A DNA stretch of 64,000 nt from Halorubrum trapanicum (GCF_017873555.1 NZ_JAGGKE010000001.1:124001-188000), one strand, 5' to 3'. Shown: positions 36,037 to 45,264, numbered from the stretch's first letter. Program-made: numbers and translations. The notes: generated by a model from the letters alone, not told the origin.

Positions 36037-37215
36037 TCATTCGGCTTCGCTTGAGTTCGCCTCGTCCGATTTCGGATCGTCCGATTTCGAGCGCCCCGAC
36101 CTCGGAGCGTCCGACTGCCACTGCTTCGGCTCAGGACCCCTCGGTTTCCCGCCGACCGAACGGGGCGATCCGGGTCGGTGGGGGAGCCGGATCTGGACGA
36201 CGGTCCCCCGCGGGTCGTTTTCGGCGAACTCGACCGTTCCGCCCGCCCGCGTCACGGTCCAGTAAATCAGCCACATCCCGAGTCCCTCGGTGTGTTCGAG
36301 AGCCGTTTCTTCGGCGTTCTGAAGCGTCCGCCGTTCGATCTGTGGGATTCCTCGTCCGGTGTCTTCGATGACGAGCGTCGTCGCGTCCTCGTCTCGCCGC
36401 ACGCGAACCGTGATCGTCAGGTCGTCGTCGTTGTGTTCGATCGCGTTCCGAAGCGCTTCCTCGAACGCGAGCGGGAGCGACGGATGCGTCCGAACAATAC
36501 AGCTGTCCGGGAGCTCCGTTCGAACCGTCACTCCGGGCGCCTCCGCGGTCAACTGGCCCACTCGCGCCTCGACGACGGTGACGATGTCGAACGACTGGAG
36601 CGTCTCGGTCCGCCAGATCGACGCGATGCGGCGCGTTCGCTCGCTCGTCTCGACCAGCTCCTCCAGGTGGCTCCGAGCGATTCGCGCTCGGTCCCCGATC
36701 TCCGATCTGTCGGCCGCGTCCTCGATCCCGTCGAGGTGGCCGAGCGCGACCGAGAGCTCGTTGCGGATGTTGTGGCGGAGCACGCGGTCGTTGATCGAAA
36801 GCAGGGTCGCCAGCTCCTGTGCCTCGATGAGCTGTTCGTCGGCCTTCACCGCGTACAGCCCCGCCCGCGATCCGACCGCCGCTCCGAGGCTGGCCGCGAA
36901 CGAAAGCAGGAACGAGAGCTTGAACGGCTGCTGTTCGAGCAGCCAAATGAGCCAGACGACGACGGCGAGCGCCGCGAACGTGGCGGCGGTCCCGACGCCG
37001 ATCCGCACCGCCCGCCACCGTCCGGACGGCGAGACCTCCCACCGCGGGAGGTCGTACGCGGTGTAGAAGGCCACACCGGAGAGTCCGACGATCAGCCCGA
37101 ACTCGAGCAGCACGCCCGCGCCTCCGCCGTTGAACGCCAGGTGCCGCGCGCCGAGCCCGGCGCAGATCCCGCCGAGCGCGACGAACCCCGTTCGGGGGGA
37201 GACGAGGGAGGCCAT
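36037..37215 (-). CDS. Membrane-bound sensor histidine kinase
   Basis: A 392-residue kinase with four hydrophobic N-terminal segments (about residues 10-125), a phospho-His helix (DRVLRHNIRNELSVALGHLD, about residue 150) and a HATPase domain (N-box FEEALRNAIEHNDDD, G1 IEDTGRGIP, G2 TEGLGMWLIYW). The C-terminal 40 residues are a charged tail rich in Ser, Asp and Lys. No response regulator gene is adjacent. The membrane part may sense the signal. Confidence 0.87.
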   Translation of the reverse strand: MASLVSPRTGFVALGGICAGLGARHLAFNGGGAGVLLEFGLIVGLSGVAFYTAYDLPRWEVSPSGRWRAVRIGVGTAATFAALAVVVWLIWLLEQQPFKLSFLLSFAASLGAAVGSRAGLYAVKADEQLIEAQELATLLSINDRVLRHNIRNELSVALGHLDGIEDAADRSEIGDRARIARSHLEELVETSERTRRIASIWRTETLQSFDIVTVVEARVGQLTAEAPGVTVRTELPDSCIVRTHPSLPLAFEEALRNAIEHNDDDLTITVRVRRDEDATTLVIEDTGRGIPQIERRTLQNAEETALEHTEGLGMWLIYWTVTRAGGTVEFAENDPRGTVVQIRLPHRPGSPRSVGGKPRGPEPKQWQSDAPRSGRSKSDDPKSDEANSSEAE

Positions 37216-37278
37216 CGAGAGTCGTACTCCCCCGCGACGTTTATGGGTTTCCCGGGGAGTCGGAGCGTCTCGGCGGGG

Positions 37279-39399
37279 CTACTCGTCGTAGATCAGCTCG
37301 ACCTCGTCGGCGAACCGGTCGAGGATGTTCCGCCGCTTCTTCTTCATCGTCGGCGTGAGCAGGTCGTTCGCCTCGGTGAACTCCTCCTCGACGATCCGGA
37401 ACCGCTTGATCTGCTCGTACGACTCGAACTCCTCGTTCACGCGGTCGACCTCCGCTTGGATCCGCTCGCGGACGCGGTCGTCGCGGCAGATCGCCGCGGG
37501 GTCGTCGGGGAGGTCGATCCCGCTGTCGTCGGCCCAGGCCGCGACCTTCTCGAAGTTCGGGACGATGAGCGCGGAGACGAACTTCCGGCCGTCGCCGAGG
37601 ACGACGCACTGCTCGACGAACTCGTTGGCGGCGAACCGATCCTCGATCGGGCCGGGCGCGACGTTCTTCCCGGTCGAGAGCACGAGCAGCTGCTTGGCGC
37701 GCTCGCGGAAGGCGACGTACCCGTCCGGGCGGAGCTGGACGATGTCGCCGGTGCGGAACCACGGCTCCGCGGCCGCGGTCGACTCCCCGTCGTCCGTTCT
37801 GTCCCCGCCGATGCCGACGCGCTCGTCGGGAGGCGTCCCGGCGGTGACGACGCTCTCGGAGAGTTCTCCGGCGTCGACGAACGCCTCCGCGGTCGCGTCC
37901 GGCCGGTTCCAGTAGCCGTCGGTCACCTGCGGGCCGCGAACGAGCAGTTCGCCGACGTTGCCGGCCAGGTCCGCGACCTCCTCGCCGACGACTCCGCCGT
38001 CGATCGCGATCTCCGTGTCGACGACCGGCGGGCCGATGGTGCCGACCTTCGGCCGCTCCGGCGGGTTGACGCTGATGACGGGCGACGTCTCCGTCAGACC
38101 GTACCCCTCTAAGATCGGCAGGTCCATCGCGTGGTACAGCGCGCAGAGCTCGGCCGACAGCGACCCGCCGCCGGAGATGAAGAAGTCGATGTTACCGCCG
38201 ATCGCCTCCCGGACCGACGAGAAGACGAGCCGGTCGGCGACCGCGCGCTTGGCGTCGAGGAGGGCGCCCGGGTCGTCGGTCTCGTGGTGGGCGCGGCCGA
38301 CTTCGACCGCCCACTCGAAGATGCGCTCCTTGACCGGCGACTCGCTCGCCTGCTCGCGGATCGCGTCGTACAGCTTCTCGTAGACGCGCGGGACGCTCGT
38401 CGTCGTCGTCGGACGCACCAGTCCGAAGTCCTCGCGGAGGGTGTCGGGGCTCTCCGCGTACGCGACGGTCGCGCCCGCGGCGAACATCATGTAGTGGCCG
38501 GCCATCCGCTCGAAGACGTGCGCGAGCGGGAGGAACGAGAGCGTCGTCGACTCCGCCGAGATCCCGGGCACCTCGGGGTCGCGGTCGGGCCGGTCCGCGA
38601 ACCGCCGGTAACACTGCGAGACGTTGTCGCGGAAGTTCGCGTGCGTCAGCCGGACGCCCTTCGGCTTCCCGGTCGTCCCGGAGGTGTAGATCAGGCTGGC
38701 GAGGTCGCCGGCGTCGACCGCGTCGAGCCACCCCTCGTAGGTCGACTCGCCGAACGCCGCGTCGCCGAGTTCGTGAACCTCGCCGAGCGTGTACACGTCG
38801 TCGACCGATTCCGCATCGCCGACCGACGCCTCGCCGTCGGCCGTCGATTCCCCACCCCCTATCTCGGCCGCGACCGCCTCGGCGTCAACGTCGTCGATCG
38901 TCACGATCGCGTCGAGTTCGTGTTCGAGGTCGCCCCGTACCCGGAGCACGTCGCCGAGCATCTCACGGTTCTCGGCGACGACGACGGTCGCCTCCGGGTC
39001 CTCCAGCAGGTACCGGAGCTGGTTCGGCGACGAGGAAGCGTACACCGTCGTGACTACGGCTCCCGCGGCCAGCGCCGCGAAGTCCGTCTGCGCCCACTCC
39101 ATGCGGGTCTTCGAGTACATCGCCAGGCGGGTGTCGCCGTCGACGCCCAGCTCGCGGAGCCCCGCCGCCAGGTTCCGGACGATCCCGCGCATCTCGCCGT
39201 ACGTCAGGTCGGCGTACTCCCCCGCGGGCGCCGACGGGACGACGTCTTCGGCGACGAGCGACCGGTCGTGGATCCCCCCCTTGTACCGCTGTGCGAGCCG
39301 GTCCGCGTGCCGCTCCGCGGTCCCCTCGAACATCCGCGGGAGCGTCTCTCGGGCGATCGCGGGGTCCGTGAACGCTCGTTCCGCCTCCTGCCAACTCAT
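37279..39399 (-). CDS. Long-chain acyl-CoA synthetase (FAA1 type AMP-forming ligase)
   Basis: A 706-residue adenylate-forming enzyme. The AMP motif is YTSGTTGKPKGVRLTH and the second motif is YGLTETSPVISVNPP. FRTGDIVQLRPDGYVAFRER and STGKNVAPGPIEDR mark the hinge of the FAA1 class. The acidic insert around residues 190-205 is a halophilic feature. It activates fatty acids with CoA and ATP. Haloarchaea use fatty acids for degradation, not for their ether lipids. Substrate length is not decided by sequence. Confidence 0.92.
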   Translation of the reverse strand: MSWQEAERAFTDPAIARETLPRMFEGTAERHADRLAQRYKGGIHDRSLVAEDVVPSAPAGEYADLTYGEMRGIVRNLAAGLRELGVDGDTRLAMYSKTRMEWAQTDFAALAAGAVVTTVYASSSPNQLRYLLEDPEATVVVAENREMLGDVLRVRGDLEHELDAIVTIDDVDAEAVAAEIGGGESTADGEASVGDAESVDDVYTLGEVHELGDAAFGESTYEGWLDAVDAGDLASLIYTSGTTGKPKGVRLTHANFRDNVSQCYRRFADRPDRDPEVPGISAESTTLSFLPLAHVFERMAGHYMMFAAGATVAYAESPDTLREDFGLVRPTTTTSVPRVYEKLYDAIREQASESPVKERIFEWAVEVGRAHHETDDPGALLDAKRAVADRLVFSSVREAIGGNIDFFISGGGSLSAELCALYHAMDLPILEGYGLTETSPVISVNPPERPKVGTIGPPVVDTEIAIDGGVVGEEVADLAGNVGELLVRGPQVTDGYWNRPDATAEAFVDAGELSESVVTAGTPPDERVGIGGDRTDDGESTAAAEPWFRTGDIVQLRPDGYVAFRERAKQLLVLSTGKNVAPGPIEDRFAANEFVEQCVVLGDGRKFVSALIVPNFEKVAAWADDSGIDLPDDPAAICRDDRVRERIQAEVDRVNEEFESYEQIKRFRIVEEEFTEANDLLTPTMKKKRRNILDRFADEVELIYDE

Positions 39400-39582
39400 A
39401 CGAACTCAGTCCCGCCCTACCCTCATAAACAATCCGGTAGTTTGGAGTTTCTCCCTGCGGGTCTCTCCGGTCCGGACGACCGCCCGCGTCTCCGAGCCGT
39501 TCTCACCGGTCGTCGAGCGCGGTGGCGAAGCCTCCCGATAGTCGTTCCCGACGGCGAAATCTTTCGAGAGCGCTCCCGGAGG

Positions 39583-40566
39583 TCAGCGGTCGGCGGCGAT
39601 CCGCGTCCCGACGCCGTCTCTGTCCGTGCGGATCCGGTCTGCGAGCTCCGCCACCTGCGCCAACACCGGATAGCGCGGCCCGTCGGTGGGTCCGTAGAGG
39701 TAGCCGTAGAACGTCCGCTCGTGGTCGTCGCCGTCGAGGTTGGGGGTCAACGGCGGGTCGTCGAGCGAGGACTGTCGGTCGGCGGCGAGCTCGTCGCACT
39801 CTCGTTCCAGCTCCGCCAGTCGGTTCCAGATGTCGATCGCCGCGTCGGTCTCGCGCCCGGATCGGACCCCCTCCAGGTGAGCGAGCAGTCGCTGTCGGCG
39901 GCGGTCGATCGCCGTGAGCGTCGTCTCCCGGTCGGCCAGCTCGTCGATCTCCTCGTCGATCGCGCCCGCCAGCCGGTCGCGCGCGTCAGCGGCGCGCCGA
40001 CTCCGGTCGACGAGCGCCGACTTGGCGCCGCTCGACAGCCCGCCGTCCGACGCCAGCGCGGTCGCCGTGTCCGGGCCGAGTTCGGCCGCCAGGCTCTCCG
40101 CCGCCGTCTCGTCGTACTCGGCCCGGTAATGCGGCAGCGACAGCACGGTGTCGTCGTACGCGGCCAGCACCCGCCGGAGCGTCACGTCGCCGCCGGACGG
40201 TCCGCCGTCGGGCGGGATCCCGTTCCCGGCCGAACCGATACTACCGAGCGCACCGGCGGGCACGCCGGACGGGTTCGAGTCCGTCGCGACCGGGACGGTG
40301 TCCATCTCGGCCACCCGGTCGGCGAACGCCTCGAACGCGTCCCGCTCGTCGAGGACGCGTCGTCGCTCGCCGCGGCAGGCCGCCTCGGCGTCGCGGACGT
40401 ACGCGAACGCGAGCAGCGCGAGGATCCCGGCGATCGCGACCGCCGTGACCACTCCCGGCTCGGTCGCAATCGCGCCCAGTTCGCACCAGACGCTCGAACA
40501 CCCCGCCGCTGTCACCCCCTGATCGGGGATCTGGAAGACCGCCGTCGACCCAGTCTGTACGCTCAT
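39583..40566 (-). CDS. DUF7260-like haloarchaeal protein
   Basis: A 327-residue protein from the ATG at 40566 (MSVQTGSTAVFQIPDQ). One membrane segment (about residues 35-55, VVTAVAIAGILALLAFAYV) is followed by a long helical, charged cytoplasmic region (RRVLDERDAFEAFADRVAEM and later EEIDELADRETTLTAIDRRR) with coiled-coil character. A final TDGPRYPVLAQVAELADRI segment closes the protein. It looks haloarchaea-specific; the DUF number is from memory. Function unknown. Confidence 0.65.
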   Translation of the reverse strand: MSVQTGSTAVFQIPDQGVTAAGCSSVWCELGAIATEPGVVTAVAIAGILALLAFAYVRDAEAACRGERRRVLDERDAFEAFADRVAEMDTVPVATDSNPSGVPAGALGSIGSAGNGIPPDGGPSGGDVTLRRVLAAYDDTVLSLPHYRAEYDETAAESLAAELGPDTATALASDGGLSSGAKSALVDRSRRAADARDRLAGAIDEEIDELADRETTLTAIDRRRQRLLAHLEGVRSGRETDAAIDIWNRLAELERECDELAADRQSSLDDPPLTPNLDGDDHERTFYGYLYGPTDGPRYPVLAQVAELADRIRTDRDGVGTRIAADR

Positions 40567-40729
40567 TGCGTCTGTTAACACGGTACACGCACAAAGCGTT
40601 TTGGGCCGTGAGAGTGCCGCGTTACCACTCAACACGGATACCGGGTGATCGCCGACGGTGATCAGATCGATGCGGACAGGTTAGTGGACGATGCGTATCG
40701 GGCAGCTTTGCCTCCCGTCCGGTCAGATG

Positions 40730-41224
40730 CTATTCTTCCTTTCCGGACGTCTGGAACGATTCTTCGAGCGCGTTTCGAAGAATACTGTTGTCTAACTCGT
40801 TTTCTTCGATACCAGTACCGGTCGCTCGAAACCCGATTCCCTCGTCATTCAGAAAAGCAACAATGACTGGGTACAGTTCCTGTGTGTCTCTTTCTTGGTC
40901 CTGAATCTCATCCAGCTCCGCTATCATATCGTACGATACCTCACCGCTGTCGACTCTTTCCGGGTCCAGACCGATCCACGTGGCTATCGCTCGATCGTCC
41001 TCGTTCGTATAGCGGTGTATGACTTGATAGAAGTCGAACGGGTCTTCCGGACGTACGCCGCCCTGAACGATAGATTCCGTCACTTCGTATCCTCGTTCAC
41101 GTATCCTTTCGTCGAGATCCGCGAATGGTGTGGTATCGCAGACACGCTCTAAGAGCATCTCCCCTTTCTGCCCGACCACCTGATGCCTCGAATTTTTGCG
41201 ACTGTTCGCGCTGTCTTCGTCCAT
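40730..41224 (-). CDS. Hypothetical soluble protein, AT-rich gene
   Basis: A 164-residue soluble, acidic protein of unknown family (DFYQVIHRYTNEDDRAIATW is its most structured-looking part). Its base composition is clearly more AT-rich than the genes on either side, and the flanks at 40636-40729 and 41225-41290 are AT-rich too. This points to a recently acquired gene. No partner or toxin motif is recognised. Confidence 0.6.
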   Translation of the reverse strand: MDEDSANSRKNSRHQVVGQKGEMLLERVCDTTPFADLDERIRERGYEVTESIVQGGVRPEDPFDFYQVIHRYTNEDDRAIATWIGLDPERVDSGEVSYDMIAELDEIQDQERDTQELYPVIVAFLNDEGIGFRATGTGIEENELDNSILRNALEESFQTSGKEE

Positions 41225-41343
41225 TTTGTATTGTTATTCTGGAATTAAAAATTGTATTTACTTATACTCATTCACCGAGACAAGTTACAGAGGGTGGTAC
41301 GCGGGCGTCCGCTCGAATCTGTTCGTCCGTCCTCGATATCGAC

Positions 41344-42186
41344 TCAGTTTCGGACGCCGTCGTCGGTGATCACGGTGTCGATCATGCCGATCGGGGTGGC
41401 GTCGTAGCTGGGGTTTTCGATCTCCACGTCCTCGACCGGTTCGCGCATCACCTCGACGGCGTCGCGGAACTCGTTCTCGAACCGGAACTCCTCGATGGTC
41501 TTCGCGCCGGAGCCGACCGCGGTGACGGGGACGCCGAGCTCGCGGGCGGTGACGACCAGCGGGAAGGTGCCGATCCGGTTGTAGTACGTCCCGCCGGTGA
41601 TACAGGTGATCCCGAGGAGGACGCGGTCGCAGTCGCGGAGCGCGTACCCCATCGCGCTGTCGACGACCATCCGCGTCTCGACGCGGGACATCCCGGCGAG
41701 GACGCGCGCGGTCTTGCGACCGAGGGTCCGCGGGCGCGCCTCGGTGACGTAGACGGTGAGGTGCGCCCCGTCGCGGGCGGCGTTCTCGATGGCCTCCAGC
41801 ACCGTCGTCGAGTAGTCGTGGACGAGCAGCGTGTCGCCGTCCTCGATGTGTTCGGCCGCGTTGGCGGCCGCCTCGCCTTTCGCCGTCTCGATGTCGTCGA
41901 CGACCCGGGCGATCACGTCTTCGAGCAGCTGCTTCGCGCCCTCGACGCTCGTCGCCTCGCCGACGATGGAGCGCTCCACGTCGCGCATCGCGTTGTGGAG
42001 CGCGGCGTGGGAGGGGTTCGACCGGCGCAACACGCCTGCGTTGTGTTCGAGGTCGCGCTCGAACTCGTCGACGGTCACGTACTCGCGGTCGAGGAGGTCC
42101 GCGAGCGACCGCGTCGCCTTCACGGCCACCGCCGACGTGCTGTGAGTCCGCATCGCCCGAATCTCGGCGACGGTCTCGTCGATCAT
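41344..42186 (-). CDS. eIF2B alpha-like protein, ribose-1,5-bisphosphate isomerase-like
   Basis: A 280-residue member of the eIF2B/methylthioribose-1-phosphate isomerase/R15P isomerase fold. Visible are the N-terminal helical part (RTHSTSAVAVKATRSLADLL), LLVHDYSTTVLEAI, VTEARPRTLGRKTARVLAG, the catalytic-type Cys in LGITCITGG and NRIGTFPLVVTAREL. Archaeal R15P isomerase makes ribulose-1,5-bisphosphate from ribose-1,5-bisphosphate in nucleoside breakdown, a route reported in haloarchaea. A role as a translation factor subunit or a paralogue of unknown role is the alternative. Confidence 0.7.
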   Translation of the reverse strand: MIDETVAEIRAMRTHSTSAVAVKATRSLADLLDREYVTVDEFERDLEHNAGVLRRSNPSHAALHNAMRDVERSIVGEATSVEGAKQLLEDVIARVVDDIETAKGEAAANAAEHIEDGDTLLVHDYSTTVLEAIENAARDGAHLTVYVTEARPRTLGRKTARVLAGMSRVETRMVVDSAMGYALRDCDRVLLGITCITGGTYYNRIGTFPLVVTARELGVPVTAVGSGAKTIEEFRFENEFRDAVEVMREPVEDVEIENPSYDATPIGMIDTVITDDGVRN

Positions 42187-42303
42187 GCCCGAAGGGTCGG
42201 CCGGACCGGTAAAAGGGGTTCCGGGGGCAGGCCGGCGGGGTGGGATAGCGGCGAGCGGAAGCGAGGCGGGCCGGCGGCGAGGCGCTCCAGCCGCGCCGGC
42301 GGC

Positions 42304-43254
42304 CTACTCGAACCCGAGTCGGCCGACCGCGCGCGGCAGACACCCCTCGCCCGGTTCGACGTACGAGTAGTGGTCCGCGACGAGGTCGGTGACCTCGACG
42401 TCGGCGTACCCGTCCGGCGCGGTCGCGGCGTCCGGGAGTCCGCCGTGCCCGACCGCTCTGGTCCGGTCGGAGGCGCGATACACCCAGCCGAGGACGCGGT
42501 CGTTGCGGCTGTGGAAGTTGTAGAGCGGGGCGTCGAGCGCGGCGATCGCCGACCCGTATCGCCCGTCGGTCCCGGCGCTCTCGTTCGGGATCGCTCCGCC
42601 GAACAGCGACGCGGAGGCGAGGACGCCGGTCCGCCCGCGCTCGTCGAGTTCGCGGAGCGTCTCGCCCGTCACCCGGGCGCCCAGCGAGTGCGCGAACAGG
42701 TGGACCGGGCGCCCGTCCTCGTCCGCCCACGCCGTCAGCCAATCGGCCAGCGGGACGGCGTTCGCCTCGGCGGTCTCCTTCGCGGGTCCCCAGTCGTCGT
42801 TCGACGCCCACGAGTAGCCGATCACGGGGCGTGCGCTCTCAGCGCCGGCGTCACCGTCGCCCGCCCCGCCCGTCGCCGCATCCAGCCCCAGCCGAGCGGT
42901 GTACGCCTGATCGCGGGCGGACTCGGCGTCCGCGCCGAGACCGTGAACGTACAGGACCACGGAGTCGGTCCCGCCGAACTCCCACGAACCCGACCGCTCC
43001 GTCGGGTCCGCCTCGTCGAGGCGCCCGCGCGTCGACACCATCGGCTGCGTCTCGGGCGCGTCGTACCCGCCGGAGTCGCCGTCGAGCGCGTTCGCGACGT
43101 AGAGACCGCCGCCGCCGAGGAGACCGAGACCGCCCGCAGCGCCGTACAGGAGTCGCCGTCGCGTGACGAGTCCGGAGGGGCCGTCCGATGCGTCCGAATC
43201 GTCGGCAGGGATATCGGATGAGATATCGAATCGTCGGCCCGAACGATCAAATAT
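42304..43254 (-). CDS. Tat-exported alpha/beta hydrolase, start unresolved
   Basis: The reading frame encodes a twin-arginine signal (VTRRRLLYGAAGGLGLLGGG) followed by an alpha/beta hydrolase with VVLYVHGLGADAES and the nucleophile elbow LFAHSLGARVTGE, and a late His in DHYSYVEPGEGC. It resembles secreted lipase/DUF900-type hydrolases. In this frame there is no ATG, GTG or TTG between the Tat motif and the promoter at 43276; the next upstream start would lie deep inside the divergent gene. A TTG at 43250 is in another frame. The limit given is the likely promoter-proximal end. Confidence 0.7.
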   Translation of the reverse strand: MFDRSGRRFDISSDIPADDSDASDGPSGLVTRRRLLYGAAGGLGLLGGGGLYVANALDGDSGGYDAPETQPMVSTRGRLDEADPTERSGSWEFGGTDSVVLYVHGLGADAESARDQAYTARLGLDAATGGAGDGDAGAESARPVIGYSWASNDDWGPAKETAEANAVPLADWLTAWADEDGRPVHLFAHSLGARVTGETLRELDERGRTGVLASASLFGGAIPNESAGTDGRYGSAIAALDAPLYNFHSRNDRVLGWVYRASDRTRAVGHGGLPDAATAPDGYADVEVTDLVADHYSYVEPGEGCLPRAVGRLGFE

Positions 43255-43302
43255 CTGACGCGGCGGCGACGGCTGTTTATAAACGGATCTCCTACGTCGG
43301 GT

Positions 43303-43785
43303 ATGAGCTACCCGGTCACGTACTACTGTCCCCACTGCGGGACGCTCGTCGCGCTCGAACGCGAGGGGTACCTCGCGGACAAGTCGGTGACGCCGTACCC
43401 GCTGGAGGGGTGGACCTACGTCGCGCCGACGGAGCCGTTCGACGCGGATGAAGACGGTGAGAGCGATGACAATACCGTTGAGGCGGATGGCGTCCGGTTC
43501 GTCTGCGGCGAGAGCGACGGGGTCGACTGGGACCCGCACGACGGCGTGCGGGGGACCGACGTGGGCGGCGACGAGCCGTATCGGGAGCCTGACGGCGAGG
43601 GCGTCGGCTGCGGCGAGCCGTTTTATTTGTCTTTCGTCCGCTACGAGGACGGCCGGGAGATCGACCCGGAAGCGGAGTCGGAGCCGGTCGAGATCAATCC
43701 CGATCCGCGGCCGAGCGGTCCCCGCGGGCCGGGCGGTCCCGGCGAGACCGGCGGCCCGGGCGACTCCGACGGCGGCTTCTGGTGA
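43303..43785 (+). CDS. Zinc-ribbon protein with Pro/Gly-rich tail
   Basis: A 160-residue acidic protein. The N-terminus has a CPHCG knuckle (YYCPHCGTLVALER) and further single cysteines (FVCGES and GVGCGEPFYLSF) that could complete a metal site. The last 30 residues are a Pro/Gly-rich tail ending GGPGDSDGGFW. TTTATAAA at about 43276-43283 is about 23 bases from the ATG, fitting a leaderless transcript. Function unknown. Confidence 0.7.
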   Translation: MSYPVTYYCPHCGTLVALEREGYLADKSVTPYPLEGWTYVAPTEPFDADEDGESDDNTVEADGVRFVCGESDGVDWDPHDGVRGTDVGGDEPYREPDGEGVGCGEPFYLSFVRYEDGREIDPEAESEPVEINPDPRPSGPRGPGGPGETGGPGDSDGGFW

Positions 43786-44300
43786 CTACTCGGTGAAAGC
43801 TGCGGCCAACTGCTTATAAATGGTTGCTAGCGCAGAGAGTGTCTCAAAAACCCCAGCCGCTCGCTTATAAATAGTTGATAACAGATCGACGGCGAACACC
43901 GCCAAAGCCCCAGCCGTGAGGGCGGCGCACGCTCGCTGTCGTTCGAGACGCCTTCGGCGTCTCGTGATGACGAAACGGCTTCGCCGTTTCGAACCACGCT
44001 CCTCACTCGGTCGCTCACTCCGCTCGCTCCCTCGTTGTGGTGCTTGCGTCGCCTGCGCCGCCCTCGCGGCTGCCCCTTTGAGTCCCGTCCCGCACAGCAC
44101 CTCACCCTCCCCAGCCTCGTCGGCGGTCCTCCGCTTCGCTCCGGACCGCCGACTCCCTCGCGCGTGCTCCTCGCGGCCGCCTTCGGCGGCCACTCGGAGG
44201 CGCGCGCCACCGTATCGTTCATTTATAAGTGTCGTCTCCGTGGACTCCCGAGACTTCGCGAGTCGAACAGCCAAACCCCTTAAACGGGGAGCGAGTAGCT
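43786..44300. other. Structured intergenic block with hairpins and repeated TATA motifs
   Basis: About 520 bases without a convincing gene. Two direct copies of CTTATAAAT followed by RGTTG occur at about 43813 and 43864, each followed by CCCCAGCCG (43849 and 43908 regions). An opposing ACTTATAAATG on the minus strand lies near 44220. In between are hairpins at 43944-43952/43956-43964 and 43971-43979/43983-43991 (9-bp stems, TTC loops), 44121-44129/44143-44151 (9-bp arms) and 44175-44181/44185-44191. It may be a dispersed repeat or an RNA gene read from the minus strand. Minus-strand ORFs here look spurious. Confidence 0.55.
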
Positions 44301-44306
44301 CCGTCC

Positions 44307-45245
44307 ATGGAAAGCATCAATCGGACCGCGATCGAGCTGGTCGACGAGGCGCTCGATTTCGCCGGCGAACTGGACGTCGTCGGCTACGAGCTGGACAACG
44401 GCGCCACCGTCGTCGACTTCGGGGTCGACGCGGCCGGCGGGGTCGAGGCGGGACTGCTGCTCGCGGAGATCCAGACCGCCGGGCTGGCGAACCTGCGGAC
44501 CCGAATGGGAACGCTCGCGGGCGCGCCGCGCCAGTACGTCGAGCTGTCGACGGATCACCCCGCGGTCGCGCTGCTCTGCTCGCAGAAGGCCGGGTGGGAG
44601 GTCACGACCGAGGGCGGCTTCGAGGGCCTCGGCTCCGGGCCGGCTCGCGCGCTCGTCGGCCGCGAGGCGGAGTTCGAGCGCGTCGGCTACTACGACTCCT
44701 CGGAGTTCGCCACGCTCGCGATAGAGTCGACGACGCTGCCCGACGAGGCGGTCGCCGAGCAGGTCGCGGAGATGGCCGAAGTCGACGCCGAGGGCGTGTT
44801 CCTCCCGACGTTCGCCACCGGCTCGACCGCCGGCTCCGTCACCACCGCGGCCCGCGCCGCGGAGCTCGCCGTCTTCCGCCTGCTGGAGGTCGGCTACGAG
44901 CCGACGGACGTGCTCCACGCCTCCGGCTCGGCGCCGATCGCGCCCCCGACCCGCGACGAGACCGAAGCGATGGGCCGGACCAACGACGCGCTCGCGTACG
45001 GCGGCGAGGTCCACCTTCAGGTCGCCCGCGACGACGACCGCTTCGACGAGATCGTCTCGACCGCCAGCGAGGAGTACGGGACCCCCTTCGTCGAGGTGTT
45101 CGAGGACGCCGACTGGGACTTCTACGAGGTGCCGGAGAGCGTGTTCGCCCCGGCGCAGGTCACGGTCGACGTCGTCGACGGTCCCGTCTACACGGTCGGC
45201 GAGACCGACGAGGAACTGCTCGCGGAGTCGTTCGGCTACCGCTGA
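44307..45245 (+). CDS. mch: Methenyltetrahydromethanopterin cyclohydrolase
   Basis: A 312-residue enzyme that hydrolyses the methenyl form of a methanopterin-type C1 carrier to the formyl form. Family blocks are VDFGVDAAGGVEAGL, LSTDHPAVALLCSQKAGWEV, SGPARALVGREAEF, VFLPTFATGSTAGSVTTAAR and SGSAPIAPPTRDETEAMGRT. Haloarchaea are not methanogens; the gene is thought to serve C1 metabolism there. The ATG at 44307 (MESINRTAIELVDEAL) is chosen; an extension to 44229 enters the hairpin block. Confidence 0.93.
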   Translation: MESINRTAIELVDEALDFAGELDVVGYELDNGATVVDFGVDAAGGVEAGLLLAEIQTAGLANLRTRMGTLAGAPRQYVELSTDHPAVALLCSQKAGWEVTTEGGFEGLGSGPARALVGREAEFERVGYYDSSEFATLAIESTTLPDEAVAEQVAEMAEVDAEGVFLPTFATGSTAGSVTTAARAAELAVFRLLEVGYEPTDVLHASGSAPIAPPTRDETEAMGRTNDALAYGGEVHLQVARDDDRFDEIVSTASEEYGTPFVEVFEDADWDFYEVPESVFAPAQVTVDVVDGPVYTVGETDEELLAESFGYR

Positions 45246-45264
45246 TCTCCGTCGGACTCGACGC

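Noticed and set aside
36178-38112. Open frame of 644 codons on the plus strand
   Set aside because: It is a shadow of the histidine kinase and acyl-CoA ligase genes, spans the gap between them, and is rich in Arg and Val without motifs.
43827-44222. Minus-strand ORF of 131 codons in the hairpin block
   Set aside because: It consists of translated palindromes (Arg/Ser/Gly-rich), has no hydrophobic core, and the block is better explained as structured DNA or RNA.
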